From Roseiarcus sp963709185 (GTDB taxonomy: Bacteria > Pseudomonadota > Alphaproteobacteria > Rhizobiales > Beijerinckiaceae), in contig CAVPVQ010000014.1 of NCBI GenBank assembly GCA_963709185.1, forward strand, positions 104,001 through 168,000: a stretch of 64,000 nt of DNA. Direction: 5' to 3'. The notes beneath the pieces are model-generated. The model had not been told where the DNA came from. It did no database searches and was given only the letters and a program-made list of their open reading frames with translations. Shown here one piece after another: positions 1 to 10,400 of this stretch (the first letter of the stretch is position 1; each line of letters begins with the position of its first letter). Position numbers and translations under genes: made by a program.

Positions 1-239
1 TCCCACAGATCGAGCCGCCAAGTCATGTAGAAGCCGGTCAACCCGACCAAGATAATTGCCGTGCGCGCTTGCCAGGCGAAGCGATGCTCGATGGCCTGGA
101 AGGCTTGGAACTTATCGGATCCGAGATCGCCATGTCGAACCGCCGGCAACGCCACCGTCGTCGCCATCGCGACGCCGCCGATCCAGATCACGACGGCCAG
201 CACATGCAGCGCACGGGCGACGATCACGTCATCCATCAT
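1..239 (-). CDS. CopD-like integral membrane protein, N-terminal part (cut by window edge)
   Basis: The minus strand is open from ATG at 239 to the window edge, giving about 79 residues starting MMDDVIVARALHVLAVV. Two hydrophobic segments are visible: residues about 5-30, with a His in the first helix and a WIGG turn, and about 58-75. The AxHxLxxxxWxGG pattern resembles CopD or related heme/copper-handling membrane proteins, but the C-terminal part is missing, so the family is tentative. It is divergent from the FNR-type regulator. The palindromic box at 353-370 lies about 120 bases upstream of its start, which would fit activation by that regulator. A function in nitrogen-oxide or low-oxygen metabolism is inferred only from the neighbours. 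Confidence 0.6.
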   Translation of the reverse strand, partial: MMDDVIVARALHVLAVVIWIGGVAMATTVALPAVRHGDLGSDKFQAFQAIEHRFAWQARTAIILVGLTGFYMTWRLDLW

Positions 240-352
240 TCCGCGCCCATCCAAAAGGGAGGGGATCACCCGCTTTGCCGTCGCGAAATCGCGATTCCAT
301 AGGCTTGCCTCCGCGTTTTCCCGGGAAACTTAGCGCGCTGTTGACCCGCCGC

Positions 353-370
353 GTTTGCGCTGGCGCAAAC
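353..370. promoter_or_regulatory. FNR/NnrR-type operator, copy 1 (GTTTGCGC-TG-GCGCAAAC)
   Basis: This is a perfect 18-bp inverted repeat with the FNR-family architecture TTGnn-N4-nnCAA, but with TTGCG half-sites instead of TTGAT. It lies 38 bases before the ATG of the regulator gene and about 114 bases before the divergent membrane gene. The position fits activation of the divergent gene and autoregulation of the regulator. An equivalent copy lies at 1137-1154. Confidence 0.75.
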
Positions 371-408
371 TGCTCCCCTTATTCGGGACCAGGGGGTAAG
401 GTCCTCAC

Positions 409-1116
409 ATGACCAGAGATGCCCAGATCCCTCTGCAAACCCTGGCTGCGATGGAGCTATTTCGCGGACTGCCACTCTTCGCACTGGAATCGGCGGCGGC
501 CTGCGCGCGTGTGCGCCGCCTGCCCAAGGATAGGTGCATATTCAACCAGGGCGATGACGGCGTTCGCGCCCACGCCATCATCGAAGGCAGCGTCCGTATC
601 GCCCAGTCGGGCAGCGACGGCGCCCAGGTCGTGATCCGCTTCATCGGCCCTGCCGAGATGTTCGGGACGGTCGCGCTCTTCACAGATAACCGCTATCCAG
701 CCGACGCCATCACGCTCGCCGAGACCCTGGAAGCGAGTTGGAGCGAAGACGAGTTGTTGGAGCTGATGACCCACTATCCGCCGATCGCCATCAACGTCAT
801 CCGTATCATCGGCAAGCGCCTGCAGGAGGTGCAAGACCGAGTGCGCGAGCTCGCCACGCAGCGCGCAGAGCGGCGCGTCGCCCATGCGGTGCTGCGGCTC
901 TCGCGCCAATCCGGACACAGCACCGTCGATGGCACGGCGATCGAGTTCCCGTTGCGGCGAAAAGATCTGGCTGACATCGCCGGCACGACGCTTCATACCG
1001 CCAGCCGCATCCTGACGGGCTGGGAGAAGGCGGGACTGCTGACGAGCCATAACCAGCACCTGACTATTCGCAGCACCTCCGAGATTCTGCGGATCGCGGA
1101 GGACGCGGCCGACTGA
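409..1116 (+). CDS. Crp/Fnr-family transcriptional regulator, NnrR/DNR-like
   Basis: This is a 235-residue protein with an N-terminal cyclic-nucleotide-binding-type beta-roll (residues about 15-125), a long dimer helix and a C-terminal winged helix. The recognition helix region reads GTTLHTASRILTGWE, the form seen in NnrR-like regulators. It has only two cysteines, both in the N-terminal part, and lacks the four-Cys set of FNR, so an iron-sulfur cluster is unlikely. NnrR/DNR proteins respond to NO and control denitrification genes. The downstream nnrS and the two flanking operators support that role. The start at 409 is preceded by a purine-rich AGGGGG stretch. Confidence 0.85.
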   Translation: MTRDAQIPLQTLAAMELFRGLPLFALESAAACARVRRLPKDRCIFNQGDDGVRAHAIIEGSVRIAQSGSDGAQVVIRFIGPAEMFGTVALFTDNRYPADAITLAETLEASWSEDELLELMTHYPPIAINVIRIIGKRLQEVQDRVRELATQRAERRVAHAVLRLSRQSGHSTVDGTAIEFPLRRKDLADIAGTTLHTASRILTGWEKAGLLTSHNQHLTIRSTSEILRIAEDAAD

Positions 1117-1136
1117 CGCGGCACATCTGAAATTGA

Positions 1137-1154
1137 GTTTGCGCGGGCGCAAAC
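1137..1154. promoter_or_regulatory. FNR/NnrR-type operator, copy 2 (GTTTGCGC-GG-GCGCAAAC)
   Basis: This 18-bp inverted repeat is identical to the one at 353-370 except for the two central bases. It lies between the regulator stop and nnrS, centred about 137 bases before the nnrS start. Activation from about -41 would give an nnrS leader of roughly 100 bases. Confidence 0.75.
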
Positions 1155-1282
1155 CGTAGTGCTTCCACGGAGCGTAACATCGGCCCGTCAGAGACTGGAT
1201 GCTTCCGCCAACGGCAGGCCGATTGTGCTTGACCCTCCGTGAGCCGGGAGGGAGGAGCGGCAGCCGACGGGCAAGGTGTGTG

Positions 1283-2500
1283 ATGGTGATGGCGACAGCG
1301 ACAGCGGTAGCGGAGAAGACTGGCGGTCAGCCGATCGCGCTGTGGTCCTTGGCGTTTCGGCCCTTCTTTCTGGCGGTGGCCTTATGGGCGGCGCTGGCGC
1401 TGGCGCTCTGGATGGTCGTCTTTTTCACTGGCGCCGCCCTTCCGACACGTTTCGACCCGCTCACCTGGCACATCCATGCCATGCTGTTCGGCTTTGTGCT
1501 TGCGGCGATCGCCGGCTTCATGCTGACCGCCATTCCCAACTGGACGGGCCGGCCACCAATCCGGGGCGCGGCTCTGGCCTCGCTCCTCGCCTTGTGGCTG
1601 CTCGGCCGCATCGCCTGCCTCGTTTCGGCTTTCCTGCCGTTCTGGCTTGCGGCCGGCCTCGACCTGGCGTTCCCGGTAGTGCTCTGCGCTGTCGCTGCTC
1701 GGGAGATCGTCGCCGCGCGCAACTGGCGCAATCTGATGATGCCGCTCCCGATTGGCGTCCTCGCGATCGCAAACCTGCTGATGTATCTTGAGCTGGCGCA
1801 ATTCAAAGTGCCCACAGGATTGGGATGGCGGCTCGCAATCGCCGCGATCGTCGCCCTCGTCTCGGCCATTGGCGGCCGCATCATTCCCGCCTTCACGCGC
1901 AATTGGCTCGTGAAGCGCCAAATCTCTCCCCTTCCTGCCGCACATGGTCGGATTGATAGCGCCGCCCTCGTAACACTTCACACCGGCCTTCTTGGCTGGG
2001 CGTTCTTTCCCGACTCTCGACTGGTCGGCACGTTGTTGCTCCTCGGTTCGGCGCTCAATCTTTGGCGTCTGGCACGCTGGCGCGGAACGGCGACGCTACG
2101 CGAACCGCTGCTGGCGATTTTGCATGTAGGATATGCCTGGGTGGCGGTCGGCGCCGGACTGCTGGGCGGAAGCCTGCTGACCGCCACGATACCGGAGCCA
2201 GCCGCGATCCATGCTCTTACAGCCGGCGCCATCGGCACCATGGTGCTGGCCGTAATGACGCGCGTGGCGCGCGGCCACACGGGCCGACCGCTGGAAGCGG
2301 ATCACGTCACGACCTTGATCTACGCGGCGGTCACACTGGCGGGCGTGACCCGGGTCGCAGCCGCGTTCGCGGGCACATCCTCCATGGCTCTGCTCGGTAT
2401 TTCGGCTCTGCTCTGGGTGATAAGTTTCCTTCTGTTTGTTTGGAAGTATTGGCCGATGTTGGTTTGGCCCCCGAACGATGAGGATCAGCCGTCTGCATAA
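1283..2500 (+). CDS. nnrS: NnrS family membrane protein
   Basis: NnrS is a polytopic heme- and copper-containing membrane protein linked to nitric-oxide metabolism and tolerance in denitrifiers. The roughly 405-residue product has about 12 hydrophobic segments and family patterns: FRPFFL near the N-terminus, LTWHIHAMLFGF, AGFMLTAIPNWTGR and ALTAGAIGTMVLAVMTR. The conserved His residues in these segments are likely metal or heme ligands. An upstream in-frame start at 1199 exists, but it would add a non-hydrophobic leader. ATG 1283 (or 1289), preceded by AAGGTG, fits the family better. The gene is probably driven by the regulator encoded at 409-1116 through the box at 1137-1154. Confidence 0.9.
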   Translation: MVMATATAVAEKTGGQPIALWSLAFRPFFLAVALWAALALALWMVVFFTGAALPTRFDPLTWHIHAMLFGFVLAAIAGFMLTAIPNWTGRPPIRGAALASLLALWLLGRIACLVSAFLPFWLAAGLDLAFPVVLCAVAAREIVAARNWRNLMMPLPIGVLAIANLLMYLELAQFKVPTGLGWRLAIAAIVALVSAIGGRIIPAFTRNWLVKRQISPLPAAHGRIDSAALVTLHTGLLGWAFFPDSRLVGTLLLLGSALNLWRLARWRGTATLREPLLAILHVGYAWVAVGAGLLGGSLLTATIPEPAAIHALTAGAIGTMVLAVMTRVARGHTGRPLEADHVTTLIYAAVTLAGVTRVAAAFAGTSSMALLGISALLWVISFLLFVWKYWPMLVWPPNDEDQPSA

Positions 2501-2529
2501 ACTTTCCGGCACATCAGACCGTTCAAAGG

Positions 2530-2625
2530 CTATCGAAGACAATCGATTGAATCTGCCTCGTAGGCTTATCCCCTGCTATCCTAATGCCGCCGTTTCTACG
2601 ACCCGTCAGGCCCACTCGATCGTTT
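2530..2625 (+). repeat. Imperfect direct repeat, left copy (possible island boundary)
   Basis: This non-coding stretch matches 41353-41450 in the same orientation. Shared blocks come in the same order: CTATCGAAG, CTGCCTCG, TATCCCCTRCTATCC and TTTCTACGACCCGTCA followed by GCCCACTCGAT. Weaker similarity continues for about 150 bases. The rest of 2501-3097 shows no convincing gene. No integrase gene is present, so identification as an attachment site is an inference. Confidence 0.65.
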
Positions 2626-3097
2626 CCACGCATCGTAACGCGCTGATTTCTATGCGCAAAAGTTTTCTCCTGACGGTCTAAGCCCGACTGTCAGTCCGTC
2701 AAATTTTTCCGCTCTTGATTTCAAGGGGAAAATCGGACGGTTCGAATTTTGCGTGGTTTCAACAACTATAGCCAACTATCGGCCAATTTATCGCGTCGTC
2801 AATCGCAATGCGCACCCTGGCCCAAGATCAAAAAAGACCATCGGCATCTCTAGCACCAGGCGTTCGCGCCGGCCATGTTTATGCTCTGCTGATCACAGAC
2901 GAACCAAGCCTATTAAGGTTGCTGGACGACAACTGATCCATATAGACACACTTGGCTGCGGCGGTGTTGAAGGATATACGGCCGACGAAGGTCTGAGATG
3001 GTGACGAGAAGGCAACGGCGTGACGGGTCGGTGCGCTAAGCCCATCCATGAGCCGGCTTCGAGTCCGTCTCGCTGCAATGCGTTGGCCTCAATAAGA

Positions 3098-3117
3098 CCG
3101 AGGCGCGTGCGCCTCGG
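3098..3117 (-). terminator. Rho-independent terminator of the P-type ATPase gene
   Basis: A perfect 9-bp stem CCGAGGCGC / GCGCCTCGG with a 2-base loop begins 14 bases after the stop of the minus-strand ATPase gene. On that strand it is followed by CTTATT, a short T-rich tail. Confidence 0.65.
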
Positions 3118-3130
3118 GTGTAAGGTGCAC

Positions 3131-5503
3131 CTAGGCAATTCCCAAGCGACGGAAGACCGGAACCTTCACCAAGTCCAGGAGGATGGCAAAGGCCGCGGCA
3201 GCCGCGAGCGTGCAGGCGACCACCCAAGCAGGCAACGGCGCCATGGCGATGCCGCCGATGGCTAAGGTCGAGGCGATCAGGATATCGGCAACCGACGACA
3301 CGAGAAGCCAGACGCTGGGTCGGGATGACCAGAGGTGACGGCGCTCACGATTGGTGTAGGTGGTGGCTTGGTTGCCGAACACGATAACGAGGAAGGACAG
3401 GGTCTGTAGCGCGCCTATAGCCAGCCCTAGCCGATACGCGCCGAAGGCCAGGATGGAGGTGCAGAAGATCAGCTCACCGAGTCCCATGGTCACCCCGGCG
3501 ATCGTCAGATTGCCAACGCGCCAAGCGTTTGGCTGCGGTGACGGCCGGACATGATCGGTCGTCAGTGACATGCCGAGGAAGTCGCCTGTGATCATGATCA
3601 GGACCATTAGCAAGGGCGTCAGAATTGCGTGGCCGGTAAGGAGCAACCCGATCGCCAGAAACAGTACTTGGACGGTTTTCTTCGTGATGGAGTTCAGGGC
3701 GTAGCTCAGGATGCGCTGGAAGGTAATACGACCTTCCTTGACCGCGGCGACGATGCCGCCAAGCCCGGCGTCGGTCAGGACCATGCCGGCGGCCGACTTT
3801 GCGACATCGGTCGCCGTCGAGACCGCGATCCCCATTTGCGCCTGGCGGAGCGCCGGAGCATCATTGGCGCCGTCGCCACACATGCCGACGGTGTAACCTC
3901 CCGCCTGGAATGCCTTGACGAGCTTAAATTTATCCTCGGGTAGGACGCCGGCGAAGACAGCGAATTGCTCTGGGTGGACGGCATCCGGGATTGGGCCGGG
4001 CGGGCAGACGGCGCCGTCAAGTCCCACCGCCTTCGCAACGATCGCCGCCGTCCCCGACGCATCACCCGTCACCATGACGGCACGGACGCCCAGGTCGTGC
4101 AATTCGGCGATCAGGGCGGCTGAATCGTTGCGCGGCGGATCGCTGAGCGCGATGAGGCCCGCGAGCTTCATTCCGGCCGCCAGCCCGACGGCGACCGCCA
4201 ACACGCGAAAGCCCTTGTCTTCGAGTTCCTTGGCAGCGGCGACAAGGTCCGGGGAGGGCTGGGCGAGCGCGCTCACGACAGAGAAGGCGCCCTTGACGAT
4301 ACGCTCCGGGTTTCCCGTTGCGTCTGTCGTGGTCGCCTCAGACATCTTCTTGGCCGGATCAAACGCGGAAAATTTGACCAACTTCGGTGCATCGGAGATG
4401 GGCTTGCGAATCGCCGCCGCGCGAACGGCGCCGTCGACCGGATCCTGCCCGCCATCCGAGCTGGCCAGCGCCGCCAGCGTCAAAACATGTGCCTCGTCAA
4501 ATCCGGGCGACGGACAAACCGTCGTGACCGTCAGGGCGTTTTGGGTCAGCGTCCCGGTCTTGTCAGCGCACAAGACCACCATTGACGCCGCCTCATCGAC
4601 GGCAGACAGGCGGGTGGGAAGGACTCCCAACTTCGCTAGAGCCCTCGCGCCGATTGCCGACGCAAGGGTGAAGGTGGCCGGTAGTGCGACGGGTATCGAT
4701 GCCAGGATGGCCGTCAGCACGAGGGGCATGATCTCGGCAACCGGCATCTTGAGAAACCAGGCATAGGCCACCAGCAGCACGATAATCGCGCCGTTGAAGG
4801 CAGCGAGATTGCGCACCACGCGCAGCACCGCCTTCTGTTGCGTGCTCACGACATGAGCGGTTCGAACGAGCTCGGCGGTTCGTCCGAATTTGGTGCGTGT
4901 ACCGGTTGCGGTAACCTCCGCCTCGGCCTCGCCGCGCCGAACCAACGCCCCTGCGAAGGTTTGAAGCCCCGCGCCGGCCTCGATCGGCACGGATTCGCCC
5001 GTGAGCATGGATTGGTCAAGCAGAACTTCGCCGCTTGTGAGCTTGACATCCGCCGCCACCACGGCGCCTAGCGAGAGCTTCACCAGATCGCCGGGGACCA
5101 AGTCGGTGGCAGGAACGGTTTTCCATGCTCCGTCCCGTTTGACCGAGGCGGAGAGCGCAAGTCGCGACTTCAGCGCGGCCAGCGTCGCTTGGGCTCGGCT
5201 TTCTTGGAAGAGTCCAAGCGCGGCGTTGAACAGAAGAAGAAGGGCGATGATCGCTGCTTCGACATATTTGCCGAGCACGAGTTCAAGCACGATCGCCGCT
5301 TCGAGCATCCAAGGCACGGGCGCCCAGAATTTCTGCAGCGCCATGCGCAACGGATGTGCGCTGGTATCCGGCATCGCGTTGGGGCCGAATTTCTCCAGCC
5401 GACCGCGAGCCTCGTCGCTTGTCAGGCCATTTTGCGGTACCGGCTGCCCGGGCTTGGTAGGTTTGGCTGACGAGATGTTCACCGCGGATAGCTGGCTCGC
5501 CAT
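3131..5503 (-). CDS. Plasma-membrane proton-efflux P-type ATPase (type IIIA)
   Basis: This 790-residue P-type ATPase is predicted to export protons using ATP. It carries the TGES actuator motif (about 168), PVALP in the ion-binding helix M4 (about 271), the phosphorylation site DKTGTLT (Asp314), and the hinge GDGANDAP. Hydrophobic helix pairs occur before and after the actuator, and a cluster lies at the C-terminus. The M4 motif PVALP and short N-terminal domain match fungal, plant and archaeal PMA-type pumps rather than Ca or heavy-metal pumps. The start at 5503 is chosen over an upstream ATG because MASQLS is preceded by purine-rich sequence and the extra leader is not family-like. A second, longer pump of the same type lies at 17257-20415. 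Confidence 0.9.
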   Translation of the reverse strand: MASQLSAVNISSAKPTKPGQPVPQNGLTSDEARGRLEKFGPNAMPDTSAHPLRMALQKFWAPVPWMLEAAIVLELVLGKYVEAAIIALLLLFNAALGLFQESRAQATLAALKSRLALSASVKRDGAWKTVPATDLVPGDLVKLSLGAVVAADVKLTSGEVLLDQSMLTGESVPIEAGAGLQTFAGALVRRGEAEAEVTATGTRTKFGRTAELVRTAHVVSTQQKAVLRVVRNLAAFNGAIIVLLVAYAWFLKMPVAEIMPLVLTAILASIPVALPATFTLASAIGARALAKLGVLPTRLSAVDEAASMVVLCADKTGTLTQNALTVTTVCPSPGFDEAHVLTLAALASSDGGQDPVDGAVRAAAIRKPISDAPKLVKFSAFDPAKKMSEATTTDATGNPERIVKGAFSVVSALAQPSPDLVAAAKELEDKGFRVLAVAVGLAAGMKLAGLIALSDPPRNDSAALIAELHDLGVRAVMVTGDASGTAAIVAKAVGLDGAVCPPGPIPDAVHPEQFAVFAGVLPEDKFKLVKAFQAGGYTVGMCGDGANDAPALRQAQMGIAVSTATDVAKSAAGMVLTDAGLGGIVAAVKEGRITFQRILSYALNSITKKTVQVLFLAIGLLLTGHAILTPLLMVLIMITGDFLGMSLTTDHVRPSPQPNAWRVGNLTIAGVTMGLGELIFCTSILAFGAYRLGLAIGALQTLSFLVIVFGNQATTYTNRERRHLWSSRPSVWLLVSSVADILIASTLAIGGIAMAPLPAWVVACTLAAAAAFAILLDLVKVPVFRRLGIA

Positions 5504-5824
5504 GCTCCGACTCTCTTCTGATTGGGTACGAGTTGAGCTCAGCCAAACAAATCTCAGCGACAGTGGACACTGCAAGGCGATCCTAACGGACACCCCGCGG
5601 CGCCTTGCAAGGTCTGCTTTCCGGCGAGCTGTCCTTCAGTCCCTGCGTTAGAACGCGCGCTCCGTTGCCACGTCATGGGGGTCTCCGTCGCACCGAGCGC
5701 TCCATCCCCTTCGAGGCAGTCATCGAGACTTTCTCAACATACCAATTTCAGACTTCTTTAGCCCTGCTGGCTATGCCTAATCTCAATCCTAACTGACTAA
5801 AAGCTCATCGGAGAAACGTAGAAA

Positions 5825-7477
5825 TCATTTCTCCTTGGCATGGCGGGCGATGAGAGCCTGCGCATCGCGCTGGATCTGCCGGAGATGCTCCTCGCTGCGG
5901 AAGCTTTCTGCGTAAATCTTGTAAACATCCTCGGTTCCCGATGGCCGGGCGGCAAACCAGCCGTTTTCAGCGACCAGCTTGATCCCGCCGATGGGTTCGT
6001 TGTTGCCGGGCGCTTTCGTCAGCTTCGTTTCGATCGGCTCGCCCGCCAGGTCCTTCACATCAAGTTCGGCGGGGTCCAACTTGGCGAGACGTGCCTTCTG
6101 CTCTGGTGTGGCCGGCGCATCTATTCTTGCGTAGAAGGATTGACCCAGGTCCTGCGTGACGGACGCATAAAATAAGTTGGGATCATGGCCGGTGCGCGCG
6201 GTTATCTCCGCGGCAAGCAGGCCCATGATCGGTCCATCCTTGTCGGTCGTCCATACCGCCCCACTCCTACGGAGGAACGATGCGCCGGCGCTTTCCTCGC
6301 CGCCGAACGCCAGCGATCCGTCGATCAGGCCGCTGCTGAACCATTTGAAACCGACCGGCACTTCGACCAGCTTACGTCCCAGTTTCGCCACGACGCGGTC
6401 GATCATGCCGCTGGAGACGACGGTTTTGCCGATGGCGCTGGCGTGGCGCCACTGAGGCCGGTTCGCGGATAGATAGGCAATGGCGGCCGCGAGAAAGTAA
6501 TTCGGGTTCATCAGTCCGCCCGACGGGCAGACGATGCCGTGCCGGTCGGCGTCGGTGTCATTGGCGAAGGCGATGTCGAATTTGTCCTGCAGCGCGATCA
6601 ACCGCGTCATCGCATAGGGCGAGGAGCAGTCCATCCGGATCTTTCCGTCCCAATCCACTGTCATGAAGCGAAACGTCGGATCGATGGCGTCATTCACCAC
6701 GGTCGCGGCGATCTTGTAGCGCTCGATGATAGGCTGCCAATACTGTACAGCGGCGCCACCCAGCGGGTCGATCCCGATGCGCACGCCCGCTGCACGGATC
6801 GCTTCCAGATCGACGACATTGGCGAGGTCGGCGACATAGGGCGTGATGTAGTCATAGGCACGAATGCACGCCGTCTTGTGGGCGCGTTCATAGGGCATGC
6901 GCACGACACCACCGAGTTTCTTGACGAGGAATTCGTTCGCGGCTTTCTCGATCCAGCCTGTCACATCGACATCCGCCGGGCCGCCGTTGGCCGGGTTGTA
7001 TTTGAAGCCGCCTTCGTCGGGCGGATTGTGCGAGGGGCTGATAACGATCCCGTCCGCGAGCCCCGTCTTACGGCCCAGATTGTAGGTCAGGATCGCGTGC
7101 GAGATCACCGGCGTCGGCGTGTAGCCGGCGTGCTGGTCGATCATCGTTTCGACGCCATTCGCCGCGAGCACCTCGATCGCGGACGCGAAAGCAGCTTCCG
7201 ACAGCGCGTGCGTGTCCATGCCCAGGAACAGCGGCCCGTCGATGCCGGCATGGCGGCGGTAAAGGCAGACGGCCTGGGCGATGGCCAGGATGTGCGCTTC
7301 GTTGAACGCGGCGGCAAACGCGGAGCCGCGATGCCCCGAGGTGCCGAATACGACGCGCTGGGCGGCAATCGCGGGGTCGGGTACGAGCGAGAAATAGGCC
7401 GTCACCAGGCGGGGAATATTGACCAGCAGCGACGGCGGGACCGGCTTGCCGGCCAACGGGTTTATGTGTTCCGACAT
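5825..7477 (-). CDS. pgm: Phosphoglucomutase, alpha-D-glucose-phosphate specific
   Basis: The 550-residue enzyme interconverts glucose-1-phosphate and glucose-6-phosphate. Visible landmarks are FGTSGHRG near residue 50, the active-site serine loop GIVISPSHNPPDEGG, the metal loop NDTDADRHG, the sugar-binding GGEESAG and the phosphate-binding RPSGTED near the C-terminus. These match the bacterial Pgm class of about 550 residues. ATG 7477 is preceded by GAGG at good spacing and starts only 7 bases after the stop of the upstream ndvB-like gene, so the two are probably translated together. It would link glycogen or glucan glucose-1-phosphate, including phosphorolysis products, to central metabolism. 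The 5504-5824 interval downstream shows no gene. Confidence 0.95.
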   Translation of the reverse strand: MSEHINPLAGKPVPPSLLVNIPRLVTAYFSLVPDPAIAAQRVVFGTSGHRGSAFAAAFNEAHILAIAQAVCLYRRHAGIDGPLFLGMDTHALSEAAFASAIEVLAANGVETMIDQHAGYTPTPVISHAILTYNLGRKTGLADGIVISPSHNPPDEGGFKYNPANGGPADVDVTGWIEKAANEFLVKKLGGVVRMPYERAHKTACIRAYDYITPYVADLANVVDLEAIRAAGVRIGIDPLGGAAVQYWQPIIERYKIAATVVNDAIDPTFRFMTVDWDGKIRMDCSSPYAMTRLIALQDKFDIAFANDTDADRHGIVCPSGGLMNPNYFLAAAIAYLSANRPQWRHASAIGKTVVSSGMIDRVVAKLGRKLVEVPVGFKWFSSGLIDGSLAFGGEESAGASFLRRSGAVWTTDKDGPIMGLLAAEITARTGHDPNLFYASVTQDLGQSFYARIDAPATPEQKARLAKLDPAELDVKDLAGEPIETKLTKAPGNNEPIGGIKLVAENGWFAARPSGTEDVYKIYAESFRSEEHLRQIQRDAQALIARHAKEK

Positions 7478-7484
7478 GGCAACC

Positions 7485-10400
7485 TCATTCTGGTCCGAGA
7501 ACGAGCAGCACACGGTGCGTGGCGCCGTCGTCTGCCAGGGGAATAAGCGCTTTTTTGCTGTCTGGCATAAGTGCGCCGTCGAGCATGACCGAGACTACTC
7601 CGCGGCAGACGCTGTTGGGGTTCTTCACCGCGATCTCATAGCGCGCGGAACGATAGCGGAAGGCGATCTCGAAACCCGGCCAGTTGCGGGGAATGCAGGG
7701 ATCGAGCGCTAGAGTCGCACCATGCAACTGAAAGCCGAGAAGTCCTTCCAGTGCCACGCGATACATCCATCCGGCCGAACCGGTGTACCAGGTCCATCCC
7801 CCACGCCCGACATGCGGTGGTTCGGAATAGAGATCGGCGCAGACGACATAGGGCTCGACCTTATAGCGGTGGATGGCGGTTGGGCTGTCGGCATGGTGGA
7901 TCGGGTTGAGCATCGACAGCAACTCTCCCGCTCGGTCGCCGTCGCCCTGCATGACGAAGGCCAGCGCGGCCCAGACCGCACCATGGGTGTATTGTCCGCC
8001 ATTCTCCCGAACGCCCGGCGGGTAGCCCCTGATATAACCGGGATCGCGCGCCGGATGATTGAAGGGCGGGGTGAATAGCAGCAATAACGAGTCGTCCCGG
8101 CGCAGGAGGTATTTGTCCAGGGCCGCCATGGCGCGCGCCGCGTGCGTCGCTTCCGCGGCGCCCGAAATGACAGCCCAGGATTGGGCAATCGAATCGATGC
8201 GGCATTCATCGTTGGCGACAGAGCCAAGCGGCGATCCATCGTCGAAATAAGCGCGGCGATACCAGTCGCCGTCCCAGGCCTCGCGCTCGAGGGAGTCCCG
8301 CAGGGTGGCGGCGTGCTGACGCCAGGCCGCCGCGCGCTCGGGGTTGTGATGCTGATCCGCCAGATCGGCGAATGCTATCAGCGCCGCATACAGGAACCAG
8401 CCGAGCCAGACGCTCTCCCCCTTGCCGCCGGCGCCGACGCCGTCGAGACCGTCGTTCCAGTCGCCGGTGCCCATCAGCGGCAGGCCGTGCGCGCCAGTTG
8501 CGAGACTCTTGTCGAGCGCCAGCGCGCAATGGTCGAACAAACTGGCTTTGGCGCCGGCCATCGCCGGCAGGAAGAACGCATCGCGCTCGCCATCTTTCAA
8601 TACGGGCCCTTCGAGAAAAGGTACCGTCTCGTCAAGCACAGCGAAGTCGCCGGTCGTCCGGATATAGTGGGCGACGACAAAGACCAGCCAGCCACGGTCA
8701 TCGGAGACGCGTGTGCGGACACCGCGCCCTGATTCCGGCAACCACCAATGCTGGACGTCACCTTCAACGAACTGCCGCGCGGCGGCGATGAGGATGTGCG
8801 CCCGCGCGATTTCGGGCCGCGATACGCACAGCGCCATCACATCCTGCAATTGATCGCGGAAGCCATAGGCGCCGCTTGCCTGGTAGAAGGCTGACCGCGC
8901 CCATACCCGGCAGGCCAGGGTCTGATAGGGCAGCCAGCGGTTAAGAAGAATATCCATCGCGCGGTCGGGCGTCTTGACCTGCACGACCCCGAGCGTGTCT
9001 TGCCATTGCTGGGTGACCGCGGCAATGACCGCGTCGAGATCGGCCTTGCGATACTTTGCGAGAAGCGATTGCGCTTCGGCCCCGCCCGGCGACTGCCCGA
9101 GAAAGAAGACGATCTCCGTTGTGCCCGCGACATCCAGTGTCACCCGCGTCTGGAGCGCGCCGCAGGGATCGAGGCCGGCGCCCGTGCGATTGGACAAATG
9201 CGCCCCGGACGTCAGCGCAAGCGGCCAGTCCATCGCACCGTCGCGCCCCAGGAATTCGGTCCGGTCGCAGGTCCAGGCCGTTTGCTTTCCGTTCAGATCG
9301 GCGAACGCCACGCGATCGTGAAACGGCTCGCTCCACGGATTCCACGCGAAGATCGCGCCGGTTTCGGGATTGATCTCGGTGACGACGTAAGGCGCCGTAG
9401 CCGATCGGTTGGGGCCGAGGACCCATTCGACGTATGCGGTGATCGACAGACGTCGTGGGCGGTCGGAACGATTGGCGATCTTCAATCGGGAAATCTTGAT
9501 CGAATCGTCAACCGGAACAAATTGCAGAAGTTCGAGCGCAATGCCGTGCGAGTCATGGTCGAACCGGCTGTAACCCTGTCCATGCCGCGCGGCATAGGAC
9601 GCGGTCTTGTCACGGATGGGCAGCGCGGTCGGCCCCCAGACCTCTCCGGTGTCTTCGTCGCGCACATAGATCGCTTCGCCGGGTCCATCGCACACGGGAT
9701 CGTTCGACCACGGAGTTAGCTGATTTTGCTGACTATTCACCGACCAGGTAAAGCCGCTGCCATCGGCCGAGACCTGGAAGCCGAATGACGGGTTCGCGAC
9801 CACGTTCAACCATGGCGCCGGCGTGCGGTCATTTCCTTCCAGGAACGTCAGATATTCGTGGCCGTCATTCGTAAACCCGCCGAGCCCGTTGAAGAACTCC
9901 ATCGCGGGACGCGGCAACGGCGTTTCGGGCGCCGCGGCCGGCGGCGGCGGCCTCCGGGTGGAAGGCGCGCCGGTGGGATTGAGATCGCGAGCGCGTTTGA
10001 GCTGATCGGCCAAAGAACCGCGGTTGCCGTGGAGTACCGCGCGTGCGCAAGCGCTAAGCAGACCGCGAATTTCGGGGGAGACGAGATCGGCGCGCAGGAC
10101 GAACACGGCCCCGCGCGGATCATGGCCCGGAATCCGAGGCATTGACTGGTTCATGCGCACCAGCGCGTCGAGCGAGGTCTGCAAGTCCTGGACATAGGAT
10201 GCGGGGCGCTCGTTAAGAATCACCAGATCGACGGCCATCTGTTTCAACCGCCAATATTCGTGAGCGCGCAAAAGCTGCCGGACGAGTTCGAGATGTCCGT
10301 CCTCCTCGACACGCACCAGCACGATGGGCAGATCGCCGGAAATTCCCTGCGCCCAGAGCATTGACGCCTTGCCCGCGCCGCGCTTGAGCACGTCGGGGGC

